Assembly (NCBI RefSeq): GCF_000003605.2
Contig: NW_003155252.1
Coordinates: forward strand, 191,948-203,068
Length of the DNA stretch: 11,121 nt
Origin: Saccoglossus kowalevskii
Lineage: Eukaryota; Hemichordata; Enteropneusta; Harrimaniidae
Direction of reading: 5' to 3'
The first letter of the stretch is position 1. Every line of letters starts with the position of its first letter. The notes under the pieces were generated by a model. It saw only the letters and a list, made by a program, of their open reading frames with translations. It did no database searches and had not been told where the DNA came from. The position numbers were made by a program, and so were the translations under genes. Positions 1 to 8,458 of the stretch are shown here, one piece after another.

Positions 1-480
1 GATTTGGTTTGGTGAACACCTGGAAATTTATTTAATTATTTCTTTCAACAGAGCCATCAGAGAGATAAAGAAAACGTGCTACATACTTGGAAGTACATCT
101 TAGACTAGTCCGCGATGGTGGCAAGATGCAACAGGAAGAAATGTGCGCACATCTGCACAACTCATTTTAGGCACGGTGAGAGCAGTCAAAGCAAAATTTA
201 ATGGATGCATACATTATGGCATTCTGAGACAGAAGAAAATGCTAAACGCAAACAGCTAGACCTCATATGTTATCGCTGTGGAGGAGAAATACACTTTATT
301 AGAGAATGTTCCTGCCGCCAAAAAGGATGATGTTGCAACCAATGCCAGTCCAACAATTACATGACCAGTGAATGTTTTTTTAGCGCAACCTAGCCTACCA
401 ACTGGAATCAACCAAGGAAGGCAGATATACATGTTCCAGCACCAGCACCAGAATACACGCACTGGTGACCATGCACACAG
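1..480 (+). pseudogene. Gag remnant with two CCHC zinc knuckles
   Basis: Gag packages the element's RNA, and its zinc knuckles bind nucleic acid. In frame 1 the first knuckle (268..309) reads CYRCGGEIHFIREC, an intact C-x2-C-x4-H-x4-C motif. The second (334..375) reads CNQCQSNNYMTSEC and has Tyr in place of the zinc-binding His. A TGA stop at 328..330 lies between them. The preceding codons from 241 (Ala-Lys-Arg-Lys-Gln) are the basic lead-in usual before such knuckles. A TAA in the same frame further upstream (199..201) breaks the rest. Positions 1 to 240 should be Gag by their place, but I see no motif there. The Gag start lies outside the window. Confidence 0.8.
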
Positions 481-639
481 GCCGAGGAAATGCTAAAAGG
501 AGAGATCAACACATGGCCAGTCGCCCATCGAATTCAACACACGACACGATTACCTCACACCAGCTTGGATAAGAGACTGGTCAAACCCACAATAGAAGAG
601 TACATTTGCATGAGTGTGTGCCAGAACATTGATAAATAC

Positions 640-914
640 TGAATTGCAAGTGACGACCATGGTGCAGTGATTTGTTCGATCACCACTTTTCAGAAATGAC
701 TGTAGAGCCCTTAGATGTAGAGTTTGAAGTATTATAAGGAAATAACCCACCAGTCCTCCTTCATGGATGTTATTTATTGAATGTACGATTACCAAAAGAG
801 ATATATGGCACTGCCTGAGAAGTAGAGATGTACATTCCGATAGTTTCAGATAACACATGTAATACACATACCCCAATCACAGTTGGCACTAATGTCTTGG
901 AACCTTTCCAGCAG
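640..914 (+). pseudogene. Retroviral-type aspartic protease remnant
   Basis: The protease would cut the Gag-Pol polyprotein. The likely active-site motif is at 655..666 in frame 1, reading DHGA where the family has DTGA, followed by hydrophobic residues. Reading then continues in frame 3 from about 672 to 914, so there is a frameshift just after the active site. The frame 3 part ends with a stretch reading IPIVSDN, then PITVGTNVLEPF (about 834..912), which matches the usual C-terminal part of Gypsy proteases (hydrophobic strand, Asp, then a G-T-N-V-L type strand). Two in-frame stops interrupt it (TAA near 729 and TGA near 816). It sits between Gag and RT, as expected. The family call rests on position and the C-terminal motif; the active-site assignment is less sure. 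Confidence 0.65.
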
Positions 915-1339
915 TGGGGCACTGTATATATGATAAAATAAGCTTGTGGCTGTGTTTTGTTGGTGAAGTCACCATTTTTGGACAGCGAAGTATATGGTGA
1001 CCAAGAGGATGGTACAAATAGATGGACAAGTGTCACATGGGATGCAAGCGGACAAATAGGTGGTGCATGTTGAGTCTACATAGAAGAGATGTTAGGGATT
1101 GGGAATCTCTCCACGTCATGAATTATGAAGTGTGAATCAATCAGGAAAGAGAGTAGTGTTTATACAAGTGTATGATACTCACAGTCAAAACATACATTCA
1201 GTTATCCAAATAAAAAGGAACACAGATGGTTGGTGAAAACGATGATGAGTTGGAAGGGTAATCATTGATGGAGTTGAATTTTATCTTAACAAATACTAAC
1301 CTGAGCAAATATTAGAAGACAAAGATCCAGTAAATGTTA

Positions 1340-1625
1340 CACAACAGTATTGATGTGTTTTCATGAGGCAACACAGATCTACGATATTCCACTTTTTTAT
1401 ACAAGCGATTGAATTGACTGATACAGTTCCAGTCAATGAACGTTATCAAGGTATATGAAGAACTCCAGGGTATATTACACGATATGCTGAAGTGTGGAGT
1501 AATAAGATAGTCGACGTCACTCTTAGCAGCCCCAGTTGTTATAGTGTCCAATAAGGACGGAAGGAGTAGGCTATGTGTTGATTACCGGCAGTTAAATGCT
1601 AAAACTGTCTAAAATGCTGGACAGC
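1340..1625 (+). pseudogene. Reverse transcriptase, N-terminal fingers only
   Basis: RT copies the element RNA into DNA. Frame 2 shows the Gypsy RT entry sequence: DVFS near 1352, a Thr-Asp-Leu turn, a stretch ending in a Gly-Val-Ile-Arg tetrapeptide, then APVVIV, KDGR and RLCVDYRQLNAKT (1526..1606). The last block is the conserved fingers motif of Ty3/Gypsy RTs. Stops at 1364 (TGA), near 1418 (TGA), near 1508 (TAG) and near 1610 (TAA) break the frame. Nothing after about 1625 matches: the Leu-Pro-x-Ile-Glu block, the YxDD catalytic loop, the thumb and RNase H are all missing. The segment 1090..1340 before it looks like the protease-RT linker, with a Thr-Asn-Thr-Asn-Leu patch near 1290 in a shifted frame. 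Confidence 0.85.
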
Positions 1626-1689
1626 TGCGAAAGTTACAAGTGCCACAGGCAAGATAGACCATGAAAGTGCTAGCTCAAACAGTTGCTAA

Positions 1690-2070
1690 TGGGCATGGTA
1701 CTCGAACTCTACCAAAGATGACAACCGCCGATTGGTGATGCACGGCATGAGATGGTTCAATTATCAATACAATTTTGGGGTATGTAGAAAGTGGGTATCC
1801 ACCAAATCAATATCAACGAGCACAAGAGACATGTCTGTTGCACTATGGGAATTCAGGAAGTTTAATATTCAGGATGCTTTACTGCATAGAAAGGCATGAT
1901 AAATCAACGTTATTTGCCGTAAGAATATTGCGAAAGTGTTATATTAGAGACTCCCGAAAACATGGTGCACTTGGGACAAAATCATGGTAAAGAATTGGTG
2001 AGTTCACGTTTCAAACTGCCGGTGTGAATGCTGTCTATGCCTGAAAGTTAATCCATCCAGAATGCGTAAA
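1690..2070 (+). pseudogene. Integrase N-terminal zinc-binding region, frameshifted
   Basis: This part carries the linker and zinc-binding domain that precede the integrase core. Frame 1 at 1834..1896 reads LWEFRKFNIQDALLHRKA, matching the usual linker pattern of Trp, basic residues, then a Leu-Leu-x-Arg-Lys strand. Frame 3 at 1923..2024 continues with EYCESVILETPENMVHLGQN, followed by a Glu-Leu-Val-x-Ser-Arg-Phe helix. This corresponds to the H-x3-H half of the HHCC finger with the first His replaced by Pro. Frame 1 at 2029..2070 then has CCLCLKVNPSRMRKA, the C-x2-C half. At least two frameshifts occur inside about 200 bp. I see no alternative function for this stretch. Confidence 0.75.
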
Positions 2071-2074
2071 GCAC

Positions 2075-2378
2075 ATAATTGTTTTGACGGGCCATTTTAA
2101 GTATGCTATGGCGGTACCCACAAGAGATCAACTGGCAAAGACCACAGCAACATCAATGATGAAGACGTTTATGGATGTTGTCGGTTTTCCTGTAAGAATT
2201 CACTTTGACCAGGGGCAGAGTTTTGAGAACAAGCTGATCAAGCAACTTTGCCGAAATTTTGGTATCAAGGAAAATGAGAAGCACGTCATTCGACCCGCAG
2301 ACCCCAGGGCACCACTGAGTACTTTAACCAAATATTATAAACATGCAGGGACAATGGAACCTGCCAGGCGAGACATGT
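2075..2378 (+). pseudogene. Integrase catalytic core, lacking the first catalytic Asp
   Basis: The integrase DDE core inserts element DNA into the host genome. Frame 2 reads IIVLTGHFKYAMAVPTRDQ from 2075, then a helix with Ala-Lys-Thr-Thr-Ala, then GFPVRIHFDQGQSFE around 2192..2236, containing the second catalytic Asp in the family D-Q-G-x-x-F-E context. The region that normally carries the third acidic residue (about 2285..2345) no longer reads clearly in this frame. The CxxC end of the zinc-binding region (2040) is followed almost directly by this core, so the roughly 30 to 40 residues that should carry the first catalytic Asp are absent. The open stretch ends at a TAA (2378..2380). Confidence 0.85.
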
Positions 2379-2380
2379 AA

Positions 2381-2830
2381 CTGGGGTCAAAAGTTTGCAA
2401 ATATGTTCAATCCGTATATTATAGTACCCGACACAACGTTACTGGATGTACTGGATATACTATTTAATGCCGACAGCACCCATGATTGCCCATAGACCTC
2501 TTTCTGGGGGTAGATCTAAGTGAAAAGAAGGATGAAGACATGAGTAAGTATGTGACAGGGTGGAAGCATGATCTTTCAGAGGCGTATAAAGTTGAGAAAA
2601 GCAAGGAGAGGTATGATAAAAACACCCAAGAATGCAATCAAGAAGACGGGGATCGTGTCTTCTAAATGTAATGTCATTCACTACCATTCTATGTCATCCG
2701 ACCAGAAGATGGAGCTGAGCGTCGCATGTTGAATCAATTATACTCCTGCCATATAACACATTACTCCCTCGACCACCTGATAGACTGATGAGTGAAGATC
2801 CCACTGCATGACCACCGTGCTACTTGTCGC
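2381..2830 (+). pseudogene. Integrase C-terminal domain and following Pol region
   Basis: Frame 2 continues past the stop with a YVQSVYYSTRHNVTG-type segment, the family motif after the core (Trp or Tyr, then Tyr-Asn-x-Thr-x-His). It then reads LPIDLFLGVDLSEKKDEDM around 2489..2545, a helical segment with Tyr-Val-Thr and Ser-Glu-Ala-Tyr, and GDRVF near 2648, the usual start of the small C-terminal beta domain. VIRPEDGAERR at about 2693..2725 corresponds to the strand before the typical Leu-Leu-Pro-Cys ending. Stops (near 2459, 2483, 2663 and 2669) and a frameshift near 2745 break it. The frame is otherwise kept over more than 600 bp, so decay here has been mostly by point mutation. Confidence 0.8.
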
Positions 2831-2985
2831 TATAGAGAGTATGGTAGTAGTAGTAAATCTATGAGTACACCAGAAAAAGACTCTTCGGATTGAAATGTAT
2901 TGTGGGATAGATTGTATGGTCATTTTTGTTATGGCGCAAACCAGTTTGCAACTGAGACAGATGATTGAGAAGACGAGAGAGGGCT

Positions 2986-3541
2986 GGTAAACTTTAATCA
3001 AACAGATATGTTTATAGCTTGCGACCAAATTGATTCAAAGGGAGAATGTAGTGATGTGTCAGATTCATGCCCAGGAGAAATTAAACGTGACATTAAATAA
3101 TTAATTGAGACGTGTAAAGTTGTGCAGCCAGAGACTACTGAGCATGAAAGTGCTAGAGAATGTGTGGATGTCAAAGAGCATGACAGTACAAATCGTGTGA
3201 CAGAATGTATTAGTACTAATCAAGCAAGTGCAACTGACTACGCTTGATACATTGCAACTGACCACGCTTGATACATTGATTAGTGAGTCCTGTGTGACTG
3301 GCAAATGCCAATTTACCACAAGCACATGTCACAGTGATGTCACTTAAGTGATGAGTTGCAAACGTGTCTGATTCCAGCACATACAATAACAAGTATTGGT
3401 ACATCACCACCAGAAACAGTTACTGCAGCATTATCGCAGCGGCAGCGACACCGGGGGAGACGGGGGTCCTTCCTCGAAAAAAATCAAGCTAAAACCCTTT
3501 TGTATTTTTCACTTAAACCCAACGTTATATATGTCAGCTAA
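2986..3541 (+). pseudogene. Pol C-terminal tail, acidic then basic
   Basis: Frame 2, the same frame as the integrase core, stays largely readable here. From about 2986 to 3246 it is rich in Asp, Glu, Ser and Thr and is broken by one TAA (3098..3100). From 3356 to 3541 it runs open and includes a basic patch LSQRQRHRGRRG. Acidic low-complexity tails followed by a basic patch occur at the end of Pol in several Gypsy lineages, so I read this as the Pol tail. There is no motif that proves it. It could also be a separate downstream reading frame of the element. Confidence 0.4.
3230..3277 (+). repeat. Two-copy 24 bp tandem repeat in the Pol tail
   Basis: Copy 1 is 3230..3253 and copy 2 is 3254..3277. 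They differ by one base (T or C at the tenth position). The unit length keeps the frame. In the Pol frame both copies contain the same TGA stop at the sixth codon. Confidence 0.9.
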
Positions 3542-3593
3542 ATTTGCCCCTAAAATGCAAGAAATAACGTTTCAGAGGGTCTAGATTTCAAAA

Positions 3594-3757
3594 GTTTTGG
3601 ATCGTGAGCAGATCTTGCCCCTCATGCAAAATTTCGTGCCGCAGCCTCGGAACCCAGAATGTCGCAAGTGAAAAGAGGCAGAAAGGTGAAGAAATTCGCA
3701 AAGTTTACCCACGAAACATTGGGCTCCCTACACAGTTTTATGGAAGTCGAATTATGA
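3594..3757 (+). pseudogene. Short open stretch in the Pol frame with a lysine/arginine patch
   Basis: Frame 2 is open from 3594 to the TGA at 3755..3757. It contains a Met at 3659 followed by a basic patch (SQVKRGRKVKKFAKF). The DNA at about 3666..3698 is almost pure purine, which could alternatively be a polypurine tract like those that prime plus-strand synthesis next to a 3' LTR. No TG dinucleotide that could start an LTR follows directly. I do not recognise the peptide. It may be the last part of the Pol tail or chance reading. Confidence 0.25.
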
Positions 3758-5040
3758 AACCAAGTCGTTTTCATCGAGATCATCAGGTCGCCCAGGAATC
3801 ACTTTATCAGATTTACCCACAACTGTATTACCTAACATGGAATGAGGCTTGGAGAAGTGTTATGCAGATGACGTTTAGATGTGTATGTGATGATGTTTGA
3901 AACTATGATACTGTGTGTCAGCAGTGATATCGTTAACAATGTCATTTGTATTTAGATTTACTCTGGTTTGCTGAGGATAGCATTTTATTTCGAGTACATA
4001 AATGCTGACTGGTGTGGTTTCTTTTGTTTTTCCATGCAACACAGTGCAGAGCATCCCCTCTTAAAGATGTGATAGGATGTTTGTTTTGTTCATCCGTGTG
4101 TTACCGTGTGATGAATGTGTCGGGCGGATGGACGGCATTGGAGTATCCTTGATTCAGATTTGCATCCTACCATGTATGACCAAATGAGGATTTTTTTAGA
4201 ACTTCTGTAGTCTGCGATTTTATTAGAATAACTATGACAAGATGATGCCATTTATATATAGGTCGGTGGACGGCTTATAAGTGATGTCACTTTTGTTTTT
4301 TAGAGGGAACGTGTTACACTTGACATTTGTCAAAGGTAACAAGTTTTGATAATTAGCACTGTTTTCGTGATTGCGTCGAGATAGGGTCATTTGTTTCTAA
4401 TTTACTGATGCAATTGTGCAAGGAGGTCATGCATTGAGATACCAACATCGCCGGGGATGTAAATCGTCATGTTATGGAACCAACGATCGAGCGAAACTAT
4501 AATAAACAATATAATGTTTGGAATCAGAGTCACCCCGGTACACCGATAATTATTACAGCTCTTATTTATAGTGATGATATTAGTTTACTTGTTGAATGGC
4601 AACAATCGCCCGTAGGGAAAACTATTACAATAGCCGCGGTTTTTATGTCATATTATTATATAATGACGTAGCCAGTACGTGATAGCATCGTCTGTGTAAA
4701 TCCGTTGCAGGATTTGACTTGTAGACACTCGAGCAAAAATGGTGTTAAGCTAATTGAGTGAAACGAGAAATCTGAGAGCAAGACGAGACGAAATGCCTGG
4801 GAGAAGATAGACTTGTACGCTGTACAGGACAAGGTTGCTACATGAAGACCGGGATCAGAGGTAATTCTTGTCAGCTTGTTCATAGGCGCCAGTGAGGAGA
4901 TAAAGGTCATTCACCCCCGTATGAGAGGGATACGTGTGAGTTTGAACACAGGGGCTTGACGATCTATTCGTCTCAATGCGTGGACGTCTATGGGGCCGTG
5001 CGACTATGTCCCGGTACAGGACCTTGCCCTTGCTCAAAAT
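3758..5040. other. Gene-free region downstream of the retrotransposon, possible 3' LTR or flank
   Basis: I see no convincing gene on either strand; the open frames here are short and match nothing I know. By position this could hold the 3' LTR. Features compatible with an LTR are a TATA-like tract at 4251..4260, a purine-rich stretch ending in a TGTTAC hexamer at 4312, and an AATAAA at 4501..4506. None is decisive, because the 5' LTR that would confirm it is outside the window. The last part, about 4690..5040, looks richer in G and C than the DNA on either side. Confidence 0.4.
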
Positions 5041-5432
5041 AATAGAAATTATGGAATTAAAAGAGTTTAGTAATGTAAAGCAAGCATATGTTATTAAATT
5101 TAATCATCACGCCCCGAAACCACAAAAATCACTAATACTTGTTTCCATCAGCTTGCACTATATATAAGACAAGGGAGGAAAATCATACCTCAAAATACAA
5201 AATACCTTGTCCAAACCAGTTACGAGTGCTTATAAGACATTGAACTATCGCAAAATGTTGTCCGATTACATATAAATCATATATTTTTCCAGATTTTACG
5301 CATTTATGACGAAATTTGACAATTTCTATTCTCTGTGATACTAGCCTTCAAGTTGTGTCAATCTGCGCATGCGTTCGCGCCCTCAAACGCCAGGGCTGCA
5401 TTTCCTTTCTTTGCTGCCAGAGTTTGAAATTC

Positions 5433-5575
5433 TCAACTATGCATAATCAAACGCGCTCTCGACTATGCATAATCATTCGAGATAAATCTGAAGCATTCTG
5501 TTTGATATTTCAATTAAATCGAGAAAGACGGGTAAGACAATATAGAATTGTGTAGAAATGAGTATGCATAGTTGA
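5433..5575. repeat. Inverted repeat, 13 bp arms, with an inner direct repeat
   Basis: The 13-mer tcaactatgcata at 5433..5445 recurs as its exact reverse complement at 5563..5575. A 14-mer actatgcataatca at 5436..5449 is repeated directly at 5462..5475, 26 bp downstream. No flanking target-site duplication is visible, so calling it a miniature transposable element is not justified. ATGCATAAT resembles an octamer/POU-type site, an inference only. Confidence 0.6.
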
Positions 5576-6526
5576 ACATTTGTAATATGTTTGTAATTTG
5601 TATACAGGATTTCGTAAAACGAATAACTATCATACAAAGACGTAGTAATCATGATTTACGCAGAACCTCTCAAATAACTGTCACTTAATGGAAAACTATT
5701 AAATCCTGATTACCGCCCACCACGTCACGTGACAAATAAATTGTAGTATATATAATAAATATTTTCAAAAGTCGTTTCCTACATGTGTACTTATTACGAT
5801 TTTTTGAAAGCCTGACATACTAATTTCTTAATGCTTAAAATTGTCTAGTTTTAATAACGTGTTTCTTAATAATAAACTGTCGTTACTAATGTGAACTTTT
5901 TTTATTTATTGTTCTACCCACACGAAGCACAAGAAACATCATTTGGGACAACTTAAACAAAACAGACCTTGTTTACACATTTACATCAATATTCCACTAC
6001 CTTGTTTTATCAATTATGCGTTATGTCAGGATATGTAGTAGACTGAAATAATCATCTCGATTACAAATGATTATAATATCTGTCATGAAAGGATGACATT
6101 CAACTATTTTGTGCCTAATGGTAATGTCGGTGAAGTAATTGTTAATTCTTAATTTATGTTATTGACTAATGGCTGGCAACTTTTTCGATAATAGCCTGAA
6201 ATTGCCAAAAACTGTTCACTATACTGTGGAAAGATGGCCGTACATCTGCGGATAATATTGCGGTATTTGTTATGCAAGAGTTGGTTCGTTCATTTTGCAA
6301 ATGTAATTGTGTTCCAAATTGCACCAAGTGAACATATCTTATCTCAATATCTTCACTAAATCCACGCAATCCGGAAATTTGCTCCATTTTTTACAAATAT
6401 ATACCATGGCATGCACACGGCAGTATGCATCAAGTCAAATATTATTGCTGCTAATTGAATGTATACTGTTGTATTTCCATGGCAACCACAAATAATGAAT
6501 CATTATAATTAGTTACCACATCGTTA

Positions 6527-6584
6527 TAAGTATGTTCATGCGATACTTACACACACTGATGTAATCAACCAAATAAATCAGTGT
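6527..6584. repeat. Two adjacent short hairpins
   Basis: The first has arms taagtat (6527..6533) and atactta (6543..6549) with a 9-base loop. The second has arms acactgat (6553..6560) and atcagtgt (6577..6584) with a 16-base loop. The arms are exact. Nothing links them to a gene, and short AT-rich hairpins are common by chance. Confidence 0.4.
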
Positions 6585-8176
6585 ATTTGAAATGATGGCA
6601 TTTGTTCTATTCCGTTCCCATATTTGTATTTAATTGGAAACTTGGCCACAGACTAGATACATGTAAGGCTGAGTTGTGTTTGTACACTACATCCAGCAAC
6701 GTATTGATAAAGCCTGTAAGTATAGTGGATGAACTAACAGTGAATTTCATCGTGATATTTGGTTATAGAACAATAAAAACATTAACACGTATATATTGCA
6801 TTCGCCTAATTTATTTGTACCTTGTTATACATATATAATTTTCGAAAGATACATATCACGTTAATGCCATGCACTCAATTATCTCTAAATAAAATAAATG
6901 GTTTGATTAGCTGGCAATAATAAATAAGCCTAGTCATAATCGGTTATAGGAATGTTGTTACTAAAGCACATACACTTTTTGCTGTTGTTTCCAGTGAAAT
7001 CTAAACAGGAATGCAGTAGCTATAGCTTCTCATACTTCTGTGAAACAAAATATGTATACAAAAACATTTCTATAATCTATTTACAAAATGCCAACTAAAT
7101 AAAGCTAAATGTGGTTCCAATAAACCCACCCTACCATTTTCAAGAGCTAGATCGTAAACGTTTTCGTTACACGTCACGTGAGACTTGGGCTTTTACTTCT
7201 TTTTTTGTGTAAAGATGTGATCATTTAAATTGATTTGAATAAGGACCTTTGAACGAATGATGCAATTATATATTTTCGACGTGAACTGTCAACAAAAGGG
7301 GAGACGTGTTTCATATGATTGCCTTATAACGGGGTAAGCACATAAAAATGTGCATTAATTGGGAAAAACAACTGACCTACAGATGCTACCTTATGAATGA
7401 TATATTTTCAAAATTATTATATATTTTACACTAAATTCTCTTATTCCTTCACAGCGAACAATAATTACACTTAGGAGCATGTGTCTTGTTTGAATGGCTA
7501 TTTCAAGTGACGATTACATCATTTTTTTCAAAGATATTAGTGATAGTATACATTCTTATATTGCCAAACATCGATATATTTGCATCAATTACTTTGCCTG
7601 ATAAATATACATTGAATAGTGAAATAGAAGCTGGAACGATTAACAAAAATAGAATGTACAGGCCAGATACACGTTGTGGACGAAAATATATCATAAGTGA
7701 CAAATAAAATAACGTGAGAAAACAGTGAATGTGATTTAAGGATCAAACTTGGTAGATGTTCAGAATATCTGGATAAATCACAATGCGAGCATGTCGCCAC
7801 GTACAACTCATTATACATGCAAATACATTAACACGTCTTCGACTAGCTTAACAAGGTTACAAAATGCTGAATACTTTAATCACTAAAATTCTTTTAATAT
7901 TTTTTCTTGGCATTTGCGATAACCAGAACAATTATCCTAATGGCTTCATAATATATATCGAATAATATATAGCAGGCATGGAAGCTTAATCTTCACCGGA
8001 GTAAATATCCGCATTGCCTAGTCTATCTATTTCGTTTATGCGTAATGCTCTGATTCTAAAACGCATGCGCAGTTGTCACTGTCATTGGGGAAAACTATAT
8101 GTGCAACGGTCTGACATATTGATTTTTTTGTCGCTGTATTTTGTTTCGCTTGATTGAAAACGGATGTTGATAATGT

Positions 8177-8182
8177 TTTATT
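8177..8182 (-). promoter_or_regulatory. Candidate poly(A) signal of the module gene
   Basis: The - strand reads AATAAA here, about 200 bp past the stop codon at 8382..8384. It is the first canonical hexamer I find downstream of the stop, which would give a 3' UTR of a little over 200 bases. Placement is by motif only. Confidence 0.4.
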
Positions 8183-8381
8183 ATGCTCAATTTAATGACC
8201 GTTTACGACGTTAAACTTTTAGGGTGTTGAGAGTTATCGGAATGTCACATCCACTGAACGACACAATAAAGCCGAAGCCCCGACCTGTCAGTTTCGTGTT
8301 TGTTATAAAGGGTCGATAATCGCAATATTGAATACAATAAGAATTAAAATCTAGTGCATAATATATTCATTTATGAGAATG

Positions 8382-8458
8382 CTAATTATTAAACCATATA
8401 CAAAGAATTAATCCCAGTAATCCAGTTACAGCACTGTATGTAACAGTGGTTGCAGTAT
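8382..8458 (-). CDS. Terminal exon: hydrophobic C-terminal tail (GPI signal or tail anchor) and stop
   Basis: The last coding exon has only 24 full codons and a stop, so simple ORF scans miss it. On the - strand a pyrimidine-rich tract ends in TTTTCAG just before 8458. The exon then starts with AT, which joins the G left by the previous exon into GAT (Asp). The peptide reads TATTVTYSAV followed by TGLLGLILCIWFNN and a TAG (8382..8384). Small residues around the junction (Ser-Thr-Asp-Thr-Ala), a short spacer, a hydrophobic run and almost nothing after it are the layout of a GPI-attachment signal. A single membrane span with a two-residue cytoplasmic end is the alternative. The phase fits the exon upstream exactly, the acceptor is strong, and the content is what would be expected at the end of an extracellular protein. 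This makes chance unlikely, though no transcript is available. Confidence 0.72.

Larger units (their letters stand above)
1..3757 (+). mobile_element. Degenerate Ty3/Gypsy LTR retrotransposon, 5' part cut by the window edge
   Basis: The remnant reads in the order Gag zinc knuckles, protease, reverse transcriptase start, integrase HHCC-like region, integrase core, integrase/Pol C-terminal region. This RT-before-integrase order is typical of Ty3/Gypsy and differs from Ty1/Copia. Similarity is by recognition of short family motifs described in the separate entries. The recognisable Pol pieces lie mostly in frame 2, with excursions to frames 1 and 3, showing small indels. In-frame stops occur throughout. 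RT palm, thumb and RNase H are absent, as is the integrase segment with the first catalytic Asp. The left edge is the window start. The right edge is uncertain: Pol-like reading ends near 3541 and a further open stretch in the same frame runs to 3757. No envelope gene is recognised. The element is certainly non-autonomous and old. Confidence 0.88.
5041..8176. other. AT-rich intergenic DNA without a supportable gene
   Basis: No open frame here has recognisable protein motifs or paired splice sites that join it to a neighbour. The frames that exist (for example 7486..7707 + and the overlapping - strand frames) are rich in Ile, Lys, Asn and Phe, as expected from AT-rich noncoding DNA. What the region does hold is a set of short symmetrical elements, listed separately: inverted repeats at 5433/5563 and 6527..6584, and the GC-rich palindromic motifs at 5364, 5723, 7172 and 8061. 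No tRNA, rRNA or CRISPR signal was seen. Confidence 0.6.

Noticed and set aside
1690-1710. tRNA-like T-arm (GTTCGAGT) on the - strand
   Set aside because: No acceptor stem, anticodon arm or D-arm could be placed around it, and it lies inside the integrase remnant.
3101-3410. - strand open frames of 64 and 74 codons
   Set aside because: They are antisense to the Pol tail. Their cysteine-, serine- and valine-rich repeats come from the opposite strand of the acidic Pol tail.
2841-3600. Envelope gene downstream of Pol
   Set aside because: No signal peptide, fusion-peptide or membrane-anchor pattern is visible in any frame; the readable frame continues that of Pol.
4656-5037. Two overlapping - strand open frames in the GC-richer block
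   Set aside because: No recognisable motif, no splice signals at plausible places, and a + strand frame overlaps them. I kept only the composition change as a finding.
7486-7707. 73-codon + strand open frame and the overlapping - strand frames
   Set aside because: Low-complexity AT-driven composition, overlapping open frames on both strands, no motif, no splice partners.
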